NCBI RefSeq assembly: GCF_932276165.1
Contig: NC_064000.1
Coordinates: 2,604,001-2,668,000 of the forward strand
Direction: 5' to 3'
DNA from: Plutella xylostella
Taxonomy: Eukaryota; Arthropoda; Insecta; Lepidoptera; Plutellidae
DNA: 64,000 nucleotides
In this document: piece by piece, positions 1 through 12,140 of the stretch
How positions within the stretch are numbered: the stretch's first letter is position 1
Layout of the letters: every line of letters starts with the position of its first letter
Notes under the pieces: model-generated
The model's database searches: none
What the model was told of the DNA's origin: nothing
The model's input: the letters and a program-made list of their open reading frames with translations, nothing else
Position numbers and translations under genes: made by a program

Positions 1-2538
1 TTACCTAGTTAAGTTTTGATAATCTTCGATCTAAAGCTGAATAAGACGAAAGATCCGATTTTGAATAAGTAAATGTTTACAGGATGTTGCAACAAAAAAA
101 GAATTTTCAAAATCGGTCCATAAACGGCGGAGTTATCGGTGAACATACATAAAAAAATTTAAAAAAAACTAAAAAGAGAACCTCCTCCTTTTTTTGAAGT
201 CGGTTAAAAAGGGTAAGTATAAGGGCCGAAAGGGGATGACTCTGCGGGGCGTTTTGAATAAGTTTTGTTCTATGAATTTTGAAAATATGTAAGTAATTAG
301 GTATACCTACTTACAAAAAAAAAAACAGAATAGTCACGTGACTCACAAAGTTTCTATGGAAAACCATTTTTTGGCTTTCGTGGGAATTTAAATTTTCAAT
401 TGTTTTAAAACTAAATCGAACATCTATGTTATAATAACGGTTGGCTGTACTGTATTTAAGTAGATTTATTGATTAATTTCCCCTATTGATTACATTTCAT
501 GACTGACGCTCATAAAGCAAACCTATTTATGAGCATGGCAACCAACGTACCATAATATTCATTTTCATTAGTACTAATATGTACCATGACCATGACAATT
601 GATTAAAACTACAAGCAAAACGTATAGTTAAGTACATACGGTACTGTTAACATACATATACATAATAAATAATATGTTACAATTACAATGTGTATATAAT
701 TATATACATAAATAAAAATAAAATAAATACAGGCATGATAGTACCTACTCACTCATTACGTTTTGTTACGTTCAGCTAATTTAAATTTGGGTGAAAATTA
801 TTATCAAATAAAAAGTCTACGAGTGACTACGCGGGACATGCTGACTTTTGAGAAATCCAAGTACCTATTTTTCACTGCAACATCCTGTATTCTGGGTACT
901 AGGGTAAATAAGATGACTGCATCAAGCGACTACATGACCTGACTACCTACTGTAGGTAGATACTTATATGTATATCGGAAGCACGTGCCGTAATGATATA
1001 GATAAGATACCTATACGTTTATACTGAGATATAAAGACTAATTTACGACGGTTTAGTAAGTGATAAAATCTTTATAGGACATTATTGGGTGGAATATTAT
1101 CAATGAACAGGAAGGAAAGCCTTCGGAAAGTTCACAAAGGTTCCATCTATCCATTATCTATAAAATACCTACGTATTGAGTAGAAATTTTGCTGATCTGA
1201 ATAGTACCCAACCCAGCTGCATAGCTCGATAAAATGTTTCATAACGATAACTTTTTGATATAAAATGACTTAAAATTTAAAGATTTTTATAACAGAAACC
1301 TAATTGGACACGTGTTTGGAAAGGCATTGATTAAATCTCGAAGGGCGAAGGATTGTGAATTAACGAACCAGCTTCAGTCCTAGTCAATCTTTGTAATTTG
1401 GCCAAGATAATATATAACCTAACTAACTAGGTTTTTTTCCTTGTTTTAATGTTTTTGGGTTCGAAATTATAATTATGGTTGATGAGTAAAACAGAGGACA
1501 GAGTGTTGTGAGTGTTGTGACGCTCTTGGAAGAGGCTTTTGTCTATCAGCGGTAATTACGGGCTGCTGCTGATGATGATGATGATAAAATCTATGTATAA
1601 GTAGTGTATGGGTCTATAATAGTCTTTACATATAAGTTTTAGATTCACAACGTTATGTTTGAGATCTTAGGATAATGAAATAATTAGGACCTACTTACCT
1701 ACTTAATTTTGACGAAAAGTAGTGTTTGCTAGTAGTTGCTACAAAGTGGTTAATTTTCACTAGATATCATTCGTTTGAATACAAACGGGCCTTTTGTAAT
1801 AAGTAGCTAGATAATTAATTATAAAAACACAAACAATCAAAGATTCAACAGTAAACAGCAGTGACAACATCAACAATCAACTCTCTAATTAAAAACGAGT
1901 TAGGCAGTCGCTATCAATCATTAATTTCACTGGTTTGCGAACTAGACTTTGCTGGGTTTCGACAGAAATGTACCTAATTCAATTTGTTTCGGCCGAGACA
2001 TCTCTTCATAAAGAGGTCAAGGGTGTTGTCTGCTGGCGACTAAGATGAATCGTTAGAAGAGATAGTTGGAAAATTCCACGAAATATACATTTCTTCTAAA
2101 TTGGTATATTCAGTATTTGGTGAATTGGATGTTTTTGTTTGTATTGAGGCGTTTGTTTTATAATGTTTTCAGTATCAGCCAATATGTATTTGATTCATTG
2201 TCACTTTTAACCTATACGATTTTTTAAATATAAAATTTGCCATATTACATAGTTATCTGAAACCCTGATGTAACATAAGTGCTGTGTTGCTTTTTATCCC
2301 GGCATCCCCATTGGAAACATATTTATGGCAAAAGCGAAAAGCAAACAAATTTACAAATTTACCATCAATTCAGGCCGACCGCGCACTAGGCAGCGTGCGC
2401 AGCCAAGCTCCTGCAGGTTGACTGGTAGGTATGCTCTTAGCACTAAGTATCCACCTGATGGTACATAATATACTAACTTTTGTAAATTGTGCAGTAAATA
2501 AAACCAAATAAAATCTTCACACCTTCCTCTGTCCCCAG
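1..2538. other. Left flank of GMPR: no coding region seen
   Basis: AT-rich DNA upstream of the first visible GMPR exon, either an intron or intergenic. I find no exon encoding the expected GMPR N-terminus. Around 103-150 lies a decayed interspersed repeat (AATCGGTCCATAAACGGCGG); a relative occurs at 59608-59640. Around 2373-2510 is a second repeat fragment (motifs CCTGCAGGTTGACTGGTAG and GCTCTTAGCACTAAG) that resembles 33995-34090. Confidence 0.5.
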
Positions 2539-5500
2539 GTGGACCTGTACCGCGAGATCACGTTCCGCAACTCGGGGCAGACGTACCGCGGCATCCCCGT
2601 CATGGCCAGCAACATGGACACCGTCGGCACCTTCGAGATGGCGCACGAGCTCGCCAAGGTCGGTACTACTTGGTGCATCATCATATCCTGGGATCGCTAA
2701 GGCTGCCTGTCCACCAGAGCGGAGCGGTAATTCCATAAGCGGATTTGTATGCAATTTCATTGGCTGATTTTTACCCTTCACACGTTACCCTCCACTAGCC
2801 CGCCCCGCTCTGGTGGACAGGCAGCCTAATCAGAGACATAAGGGTTGAAGAGTTGACTTCCACTCTTACTGGTCCTGCCTGTGCCACCCCTTCGTCTTCG
2901 TGCCAGCTTATACCGACGGCAGATGCCTCCGGCACGACATCGACAGTGCGATGCCATGTGGTTCTTGGCCGTCCTCTCTTTCGCTTGCCAGATGGAGCCT
3001 ACGCTTGTGTGAATTTCTAACTATACAAATAATACTGAATACGATGTGTCTGTTGCGTACGATGACCAATGGTGGACGCTTACCTTTAAGCTGCGTTTCC
3101 AGCAGGCAAACAGTCTGCCGCGGACACAGTTGCCGATGCCGGGGTAACCTATTGGTATACCTAATTAGTACATAATTATTCCGAGTGTCTACGCACTGTT
3201 TGCTAGTTTTGCGCCTAATAACGAGAAGTAGTTGCCCTACAAAGAACCCAGCCAAGTTTAAGTCTTCACATACATAACCATAACATAACCCCTAATGATA
3301 ACGATAATGATAATGACAGTCGACGAAGCCAACGCGGCAACGTCTCGTGTACAAGCACACAAATGACACTGCAGCTAATGACCTCTTGCGGTGACATTTC
3401 TGCATTTATACTTTACATTATTTCTATGTTTTATTTATACTAAATAGGTAGTCGAAGTTATCATTATTATTGTGTAGCCGCCACGCCAGGGTACAAGAAC
3501 GATGGATCAATTCGATTTCGTGGTTATTTTATTTTACTTTATTACTTTATTATGGTTAGAGTGCGATGCATAACTATCGGTTGTGTTAGTCGCCTTCCAT
3601 CGAAATCAGTTCATCCGATTCAATAAGCGACTGAGACTAATCGCATTAGCCAATCCTCTCAACAACTCAACTCTACTTAGCTGTAGTGTTTTCCACCGAA
3701 TCGCTAAAAAAACAATCACCTTCAACTTTCACATTTAAACAATATCAGAACCATTTTCCCCATTAAGCTTTTCAGTAGTGAAACTGTCCAGAGGGAATGC
3801 GATATTTAATTCTACTAGATTGTCTCTCAGCGTTGGCTGGCTGCCAACTTGCAGCGACATAGGTACATGTACTTGGGTATATAACTAGTATATTATAACT
3901 ATATGGATTTAGACGTGGCTTATGTACGACACCTGCTTTAGTTTCTGCAGAAAACGGATAATTTATCACTGTATTCAATATTGTCGTTCAACAAACGATA
4001 TAGGTTGGTGGTATAATGTAAGCGTCCAACTATCGATATCGTAATCAACGGACGCATTGTATCCAGTATATTCTTTGTATTGAAATTCACACAAGTGCGA
4101 CCACTTCAGCGGCATTGCTGACGCCGTTTCTACATACTTTTATGAAAATCCGTTACGTATTTTACCGATATCTTACCATTAGCCATCATATAATAAATGG
4201 TGGTGAACTTGAGCAAGCGTTCTATAGATTTGACGAATTTATCAATTAAATGTTCTACCTAGTTTCAATTTAAATTAATTTTATTAACTTATTTTTACAT
4301 TGTGTAATAATGATTATTTTTATAATCTTAGAATTATATTGTGACATTATAAATCTACTAAAGGTAATTAATTATTGGTAATTGTAAATTATTATTATAT
4401 TATTATGTATTTAAATTTTGACATGTAATCGTAATATTATGAATAAATGACTTATGACTTATGACTTATGACTTATATTAATAACCGAACCAGTAAACGT
4501 GGTAAAATATTGATATCTATCCCATTATTTATGTTATTATAATGTTATTTCCAGAACGGCCTGTTCACGTGTATTCACAAATACTACTCCATAGATGACT
4601 GGAAGAAATTCGCCAGCGAACACCCTGAAAGCTTAGAGCATATGGGTAAGTTATTAATGTATACATCATTATTTACTTAGGGCATTAATTATTAACCCGC
4701 ACTGTCCACCAACTCGCACGTGGACTAGGCCTAAAAACTCTTCCTTCATTGGAAGGAGACTCATGCCAAAGCAGTTTGGGTTGTGATGATGTACTTAGGG
4801 GTCCTTGTTAGGTATTATAGTCGTAAGTATCACCGTTACGCACGAACGCTGAATAGAACATAATTACTGTGTGACTGATTATAACTATACTCCAGAATAT
4901 TTCTGATCTATTACATACCTATACGGAATATGTCAAGGCATACTTCTTTTAGCTTTTGTAACTACTTAGGTACATGAAAATCGGTGGTGAACTTGAACAA
5001 TACCCACCCAGCTGGCTGCTCACCCTATAAAATGTTCTGTTTAACTATACTGAATTAGTTATTAAGCACTTAAAATACCCTGATTAACGGTGCAACTCTG
5101 TCGTTCCAGCCGCCAGCAGCGGCACAGCCGAAGCCGACTTTGAGAGACTGTCAGACATCCTGAACAATGTGAAGGAGCTGAAGTTCGTGTGCCTCGACGT
5201 AGCCAACGGGTACTCCCAGCATTTCGTAGAGTATGTGCGGAAGGTGCGGGCGGCATTCCCTACACACACCATTATTGTGAGTATTTTCTTGTGCCTATCT
5301 GGATTCAAGATTTCATTTGATATTAATCTCTCCTGAGGTGCGTGAGAATACTTTTATCTCGGTCTTTCTCAATGAAGCACAACTATCATAGGTCTTCCAT
5401 AAATTCCTCTCCTAGGTTTACTTGTCACAGCTTGGAATTTTGTATCGTATCCATGCAAATCCCTTTTTATTCTGCAAGTGTAAGAATATATTCTTTTTTT

Positions 5501-8500
5501 CATTTCTGCATCTACTTACTTACAACTGTTTTGATCAACAATAAGTAATCAACATATTTTTTTGGAAATTTCAGGCCGGTAACGTCGTAACAGGTGAAAT
5601 GGTTGAAGAGTTGATATTATCTGGTGCGGATATCATCAAGGTAAACTGCTAATTTACTTATTTTCTTTGTGTAATGTGGTCTCTAAGTTGGGAACAGAGG
5701 ACAGCCACAAACATTCCTAATCCATGTCAAGCTAACTTTATTTTATAAAATTACAAGATTTCAAAATTCTGAATTGGCATCCAACTCTACTGCTTCTTCT
5801 TCTTCTTCTTCTTCTTCTTCTTCTTGAAGTGCCTCTCCGCTACTGAAGGTTGGCGGCCAGCTCGGCATACCTACTCCTCTCTATTCTACTGCACTACTTA
5901 ACATTATTGCAATAATATCAGATTACCTACCTTCACAATAATTTTTTCCGATTTGTGAACCGTTACAAGATCACGACACTATGCTTTCACAAGTGGGGGC
6001 TTATCCCTGCTTTCCTAAAACCCTGAATGTTTAACTTCTTATCAATCTTGTTTCCCTTTCCTCAGGTGGGCATCGGGCCAGGCTCGGTGTGCACGACTCG
6101 CATCAAGACGGGCGTGGGGTACCCGCAGCTGTCCGCCGTCATCGAGTGCGCGGACGCGGCGCACGGGCTCAAAGGGCATATCATCTCGGTGGGTTTTTTT
6201 TTTTTTTTTTTTTTAAAGATTTTATTATCACTCCACAGACTTTATGTCCGTGCCTTTTTGAGAGATCAATATATTGTGAGAGTTTGGTTGTTTTTTGTCT
6301 TCATCTTTTAACTACTCACTACTCAATGTGGAAGCTTATAATATATATATTTTATCTTTTATATATATATACCTATATATTATTAATAATTTTTTTTTTT
6401 TTTTTTTGCACTCCTGGAGGAAAATCTACACAGACACCTGGGAAGGGGACCCAGGTAGTGTCGGCCTTTAACCGACTAAAAACCCCCAGTTGTGCATTTC
6501 TTGTTTTTTTTTTTTTTTTTTTTTTCTTTGTTTCACACAGTCACACTTACAATTATAATGGCAACAAACATTTGAAGGGTAGGGCCCATAGACCTACTAC
6601 CTCTAGACTGGCAATCGCCGTGTGCACTATTCTCTTTCTCACTCAAACCATAGATGTTGCCGACAAAAAAATTAAACCTAAATATGGGGAAATTTAACTT
6701 ATCATAATAACAAAAACAAAACTTGAGTATATCGTCGGTTGATAGGAAAAAGACACTAAAGGCAAATTTTTCAATAGCCAGATAAAAGTTTTGCTGGGAA
6801 ATAATTTTGATGCTGTTGCGTCTCAATGTTTCTCAATGTTTGTATTACCCAGATAACATTTATCTGAATATTGAAAAATCAGCCTTAGTGAGTTTTTCCT
6901 GTCAACCGACGATATAAGAAAAAAAACTTTACTCATACTTATTTAATTTCAATATAATTATTTAATATACACAAACTGAGTGGATTGTACGATTCATTGT
7001 CTTCGTCCAATCGAAACAATCCTCTTCAAAATGTGCCGAACACAATTTTTGTATGTTTCTTTGGTTCCCAATTTGTGCGACCGGTAATGTCTATCCATTT
7101 TCTTGATATTTTTTTTTCTGTCGGAAACCTATGAAGCAGAGATAAATGGATGAGCATGAGCATTATAATCGTGGGCCAAATATGTGATGGGGTTTTTTTT
7201 AAAGGAAACACGCATTTCGTATCAATACAATAAACTTTATATTATACAGAAGAAATCACACATAGAAGAAAAAAACGAAACGAACGTTTCCTCACAATGA
7301 GAGGCACCTCATTTGAAAGAGGAGAATGACTTCTACAAAATACAATCTTCACAAAAACCGAATTCGTGCGCCCCATTTGTAAACCCAACCCGAGTCCGTT
7401 ACAATTTCTAGTATTTTCTTTGCATACTATAATATTTGTGGGTAAAATAAATTTTCAATAACTTGCAACACCATGTGATTTGTTATGATATGGTACCTCG
7501 TAATTTTTACTTAAAACTGATACTAAAAGACCTTACAGTATTAAAATTAGTATTGTTTTATATTAAAATTGAGCCAATAGATAGTACTATGATGAATGTA
7601 AGCTTGTTAAACTTGATAGTATCTACTTACATGTGAAAATATATCTCATCCATCATTCCATCGTGTTTTCGTTCAATATGCTCTATACAACCGAACAAAA
7701 TCCACCCACCCATGTCACACACTCGTTAAGTGATGATAATAGTCTAATAAACTTAATAAACACCCACAAATCACTAGAAAATCAAAAATAAATAGCATTT
7801 AGAAAATTTTGTTGTAACTGTCAGCCTTTGTTTGGCAAAGATTTTTCATTTGTTTCATTGTTTGGCAAAGAGAACTGACGTAAACAGGCGCCACAGCAAA
7901 AAGGACAAAAAACATTTACAGCTTAACGTTTCTTTCTTACGCTTAATGTAGCTAAGCGTCTCTTTTTCGCAATGTCAGAACTGTCACGATTATACCCCTG
8001 TGGTAGGGCCAGTGTCAGCTGTCTTCAGAGAACTTAACAGACGCCTGTCAGTGGCCACACACTTCTTTTGTCATCGCTGTTGTTTTGCCTGGTGTTAATG
8101 TGTGACAGTGTTCTTAAAACTATCTTAATTTTATTGGTTAGTTCTTATACAGATAATATTAATTCATGATATACTATACAATACCTACATATCAAAACTA
8201 TACAATACATGCTATATACTATACATAACAAAACTATAAAATACATGCAATACGGTTTGGCCGTCAATATAAAATTAAAATCAAAATTCTCCTATTCCGC
8301 TCCATTTTGCGTTGCCAAAAGCCTTGATTGCTGGGCTCTCGGATCTCGGTGGGTTTATAGCTTTTCATTTATGAAATATGGTGTGTACTTACTTCAAAAA
8401 CTATTCATTAATGCAGATAGGTATTATCATCAGCCTATAGCAGTCCACTGCTGGACGTAGGCTTCTCCCAAAACACCCAATGCACGTTATTGGATACGAT

Positions 8501-9673
8501 CTATAGATTTCCGCATTAAATTATTACGAAATTATTTCGAAAGGTGGTTTTTCGCAAGTCGTCAGTTCATCTAGCAGAAGGGCATCCTACAGTACGTTTA
8601 CCTTAGTGGCGGTGTCCACTCCACAAATCTCCTCATATAAAATAAGAATTTCAGAGAGTGACATCCTTACATAATAATGTCATAATCATCAATCCTGCTG
8701 CACAAAATGAAACTGCTATGAAGCCCTCGTCATCAAGCTCTATCCTAATACCCTGATTACTCCTACCGAGTATAGTGGCTTCAGTGTCCTCCGCCAACCA
8801 CTCGGATAATTGCCAGCCGTTCATTAGTCGAGGATCGGCATAGGATACTGTCTCGCCACTCTACTAGGTATGTCTAACAAGGATATAACCTCGTTCCAGG
8901 ACGGCGGCTGCACGTGCCCCGGCGACGTGGCGAAAGCGTTCGGCGCGGGCGCAGACTTCGTGATGGCGGGCGGCATGTTCGCCGGCCACGACCAGTGCGG
9001 CGGCGACGTGGTGACGCGGCCCGACGGGAAGCGAGTCAAGCTGTTCTACGGCATGGCCTCGTCCACGGCCATGCAGAAGCATTCGGGTGGTGTGGCTGAG
9101 TACCGCTCTTCTGAAGGTGGGGGTGACAGGGTTTTGTTTTTCTTTTTTACATAGACATAGACACATCCTTTATTGACTTTTTGGGTGATAACTTAATGGT
9201 CATTTACAAGTTTTCTTCGATTTCTTATCGTTTGGAATGTAGATAGGTTATGAGACTCAGTGGCCGCTATATGGGTTCGTTATCGACGTCGTTTAAACTC
9301 GTTTATTGCTCGTTCTCGTTCCACCAATCACAGCGCTGAATTTATGGCGAAACACGATATATTAACGCACGTCTACGTTGCCGTTGATCACGTTGATGAC
9401 GAACCATTACCATATAAATTTCCTAAAAACTGCTAAACTAAAAGACTATGTTGATTTGTTTAATTTGGTCGTTTACATAACCTCAATCCTTCGCGTTTTC
9501 CAGGTAAAACGGTAGAAATTGACTACCGCGGGGACGTGAACGACACTATCAAGGATATCCTCGGAGGCCTGCGGTCGTCCTGCACCTACGTGGGAGCCTC
9601 CAAGCTCCGGGAGCTGCCTCGGCGGGCTACATTCATCCGCTGCTGTAGACAAGTCAACGACGTCTTCTCTTAA
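2539..9673 (+). CDS. GMPR: GMP reductase (5' partial)
   Basis: NADPH-dependent GMP reductase converts GMP to IMP and ammonia in cytosolic purine salvage. Exons: 2539-2658, 4555-4645, 5110-5276, 5575-5640, 6066-6188, 8900-9116 and 9504-9673. All introns are GT-AG and the phases agree, giving 318 codons including the stop. Family members have about 345 residues, so roughly 30 N-terminal codons are missing, probably off the left edge. Family motifs seen are NMDTVGTFEMA, CLDVANGYS, AGNVVTGEMVEELILSGADI, GIGPGSVCTTR (with the catalytic Cys and Thr), DGGCTCPGDVAKAFGAGADF and YGMASSTAM. The spacing follows GMPR, not IMP dehydrogenase, and there is no CBS domain. The protein ends in VNDVFS. Intron 5 (6189-8899) carries a complete P-like transposon; intron 1 carries a 126-bp MITE. 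No disabling lesion was seen. Confidence 0.95.
2701..2826. mobile_element. MITE with TAA target duplication in GMPR intron 1
   Basis: Inverted repeat of about 126 bp. The left end GGCTGCCTGTCCACCAGAGC is mirrored by the right end. TAA lies directly outside both ends (2698-2700 and 2827-2829), as in PIF/Harbinger-type MITEs. It has no coding potential. Confidence 0.75.
4441..4477. repeat. Short tandem repeat (GACTTAT)n
   Basis: About four copies of a 7-bp unit read GACTTAT in GMPR intron 1, close to the exon at 4555. Confidence 0.8.
4695..4795. repeat. Interspersed repeat copy (GTGGACTAGGCCTA family)
   Basis: This fragment contains GTGGACTAGGCCTAAAA, CCTTCATTGGAAGGAGAC and GTTGTGATGATG. Related copies lie at about 27128-27230 and 42540-42672. 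All sit in introns or intergenic DNA, so this is a dispersed lepidopteran repeat, probably a SINE or the 3' end of a LINE. Confidence 0.6.
5788..5826. repeat. Microsatellite (TTC)n
   Basis: A run of TTC/CTT trinucleotides in GMPR intron 4. Confidence 0.9.
6587..8002 (-). mobile_element. P-element-like transposon, copy 1 (non-autonomous)
   Basis: A 1416-bp element inside GMPR intron 5, flanked by a perfect 8-bp target duplication GTAGGGCC (6579-6586 and 8003-8010). Its ends are CATAGACCTACTACC and, on the other strand, CACAGGGGTATAATCG, which are weakly inverted. A minus-strand fragment around 7026-7211 reads HRFPTEKKISRKWI followed by WEPKKHTK, which resembles the THAP DNA-binding domain of P-element transposases. 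It is frameshifted before the conserved AHFEEDCF part. An imperfect foldback with ATATCGTCGGTTGA ends lies at 6729-6915. Eight-bp duplications and a THAP domain fit the P superfamily. The nearly identical copy 2 is at 49505-50918 in the opposite orientation. Confidence 0.85.
8425..8500 (+). repeat. LINE 3'-end fragment
   Basis: Contains TATCATCAGCCTATAGCAGT and CCACTGCTGGACGTAGGC, the very common lepidopteran LINE tail. It is also seen at about 34680-34722, 46105-46165, 53845-53990 and 63635-63800. Confidence 0.65.
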
Positions 9674-11012
9674 CTTATGTTCTCCTGGTACTTTGGAAAT
9701 CGGTTTCAAGCTATCTGAATCATAATTTACTTATATCAAATTTAGTAGCTATTTTGATGTTATTTATTTATTTGAGCTACACTTCATTATGCTTTTTTAG
9801 AATATGACATGAAAGTGAGGCTGTACTTATACTAAAAACTATCGCAGAAACTAAATGATAAGTAAGTAGGTAAATATACACCGTATTTGTATTGAATTTT
9901 ACTCGAGTGTTTGGAAGATTTATTGTGAGGACAGATAGTGGATAAAGATAGGAAATCCAATTGTTACAAAACAGACAATCGTTGGTGCTGCATTTTCAAT
10001 CATTACTTAAGTTCATAAAACATTAAACAATATTATTATTGTATCTTTGATATGATAACGCCTGCTAAGATAGACGTAGACACATTAAGTTGGACATAGA
10101 TTAGAGACGAGACCAATGAAGATGATTTTTGGTAGAATCAAGATATCTAAGGAATCAATGGTGATCTCCCATAACTGCAATAACTGCTTGCAGAAGAAAA
10201 ATACGTCCAAGTGAATTATGTAGACCTATAAAATCCCTACTTATGGAGGTACCTAATATCAATCACAACTGAATAACCTTTCATTATGAAAAATCATAGT
10301 TATAAAATTAAGTTATTTTATCTCACAGCTGAATTTGTTCTTCTCTCTCTACTCAGTTATTATATTCACTTTCAGAGCCTACTTGAGATGTAAATGTAAT
10401 CTATCCCTTCCCTTTATTTCTTCTCTGTTACTTGAGGTTATGTCAATTTTTTGTTAAATTTATAAGTACTTATTTATAATTCTAAGTAGGTAGTTACATG
10501 TAGTTTGGCCTATGTTCACATGTTGTTTATTATTATAGTCTTCGTACTTACAATAAGTACTTATCACACACGCACAATGCTAGGCTATTTTATGATCGAA
10601 CAAATAAGTTTTAGCAGTGAATTTAGGCAGTTACATTCTTTGTTATTACTATCTAAGTTTATAGGTACTTATATTTATATTTTGCTCTATTTTATCGTAC
10701 AGTACGTTTGGTGAATACCTATGTTGTTTTTGAGTTGTTCTTTAAATTTATTATAATAGTTGATGAAAAAATGAATATTTTTTTTATTGTACCCCAACCT
10801 TCCTGAAGCCTTCTACGTAATTAAGGTTTAGTTACTTCATCGACTTCATCGTTAACATAGTAGGTACAAAAGAGTAGAACCCATGAACAGTACTTATAAA
10901 ATTGTTTGCATTGCATGAAATTAGAAATATGGACTCAATTACTATTGTAGAGATTTACTTCTTTTGCTTATTTCCTTATCAACCAACGACCACGATCCGA
11001 TAGAATAGAACT
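9674..11012. other. Intergenic gap between GMPR and pacifastin gene D
   Basis: AT-rich sequence holding the GMPR 3' UTR and the gene D promoter. No coding region, RNA gene or clear mobile element was recognised. Confidence 0.5.
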
Positions 11013-11798
11013 ATGCTCAAATATTTGTTTTTTGTTTTGTTAACTTCTTCAACCAGTCTAGCTCTAAATGGTAAGTTAAATGATCTTCCTAATCCCCCTA
11101 CCTTGTTCTCCAAGATTTTATCTGGGGCTTATAATAAATTATTCTATAAACGACGATCAATTTCAATTCCAGAATTAAAGATAAACAGTGACGGAGATCG
11201 CGTATGCCAGCCACACCGATGGTACTCAACTGGGCCCTGCCAGCTCTGTTACTGCTTGAGCGATCAGAGCCTGAAATGTAACCCAGGCACCAGGACTCCC
11301 ACAGACATACCTCTGGGAGGAGACCAACTATACGCGTGCGAGGATATAAGAGAAGACGTCGTGCAACTACAAACTGATCCATTACGAGTAATGCGACATA
11401 GAATGGATAGCAGCGGTTCGTCTGAGGAAGACAGGGGCCTAAGCATCTCTAGATCTAAAGCAGACAAGAAGGAACCCTGCACAGACGATGACGAGGATAA
11501 AAAAAAAGATAGTTCTGGTAAGAACACGAAAAACAAAGCTAAGTCAAATAACATTAACATGAAAATTAAGCATGATATGGAAATCAAAGAGAACTACAAT
11601 ATCGACTTCGACCTGCCTGACAGCATTATGAATCTTATTCAAAAGGGGATGAGAAAGTCTATGTTGACCGTAAAACCTGGAAATGACTGTGTACCCGGCA
11701 CGCAATACCTTGAAGACAGTCTTTGCTTTTGTATGAATAACGGTAAATTGTTGTGCAGAAAAGGTCCCGCTACCCCCAACGCAGAGACTCATTCTTAA
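11013..11798 (+). CDS. Pacifastin-like secreted acidic protein (gene D)
   Basis: The start ATG at 11013 opens a signal peptide of about 18 residues (MLKYLFFVLLTSSTSLALN). The frame is open for 261 codons. A good donor (G|GTAAGT at 11071) and acceptor (TTCCAG before 11173) bound a 102-bp in-frame segment, so the mature product may be only 227 residues. The first domain, with CQLCYC and a later CNP, is degenerate. A highly charged middle follows, rich in Asp, Glu, Lys and Ser. The second domain (CVPGTQYLEDSLCFCMNNGK) lacks the full six-cysteine pattern. It is transcribed opposite to genes A-C. Classical pacifastin reactive sites are not preserved, so inhibition is doubtful. Assignment to the family rests on cysteine spacing and on the neighbours. 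Confidence 0.72.
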   Translation: MLKYLFFVLLTSSTSLALNGKLNDLPNPPTLFSKILSGAYNKLFYKRRSISIPELKINSDGDRVCQPHRWYSTGPCQLCYCLSDQSLKCNPGTRTPTDIPLGGDQLYACEDIREDVVQLQTDPLRVMRHRMDSSGSSEEDRGLSISRSKADKKEPCTDDDEDKKKDSSGKNTKNKAKSNNINMKIKHDMEIKENYNIDFDLPDSIMNLIQKGMRKSMLTVKPGNDCVPGTQYLEDSLCFCMNNGKLLCRKGPATPNAETHS

Positions 11799-12140
11799 TG
11801 ATTTTTACTTATCTCGTGTCATTGTAATTACTTAAATAGCTTTTTAAATGATTATGCAGATATTAAAAGTAACCACTTGGTCCATATTAAGTACTTAACT
11901 AAGTCTCAAATTATGAAAAGTAAAATACATTAAAATGTACCTACAAGTAGTTTTTATTATGTATTCAGGTATTTTTAGTGTCCAGACTTAAGAAAACTTT
12001 CTACGAACTTGTTGGAGTCGCCCCGTCACTGTAAAAAAACGGTAGGTATGAAAAAAAAAATTGCACTATTCTCTGCCCTACTAAAAGGCGGCCTTATTCC
12101 TTATAGTACTCTTCATCCTAGTTTACTCTGCTGTACCTTT

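Noticed and set aside
6089..6697. A 202-codon frame overlapping the GMPR exon at 6066-6188
   Set aside because: It is a shadow frame running through poly-T intron sequence; the true frame there matches GMPR.
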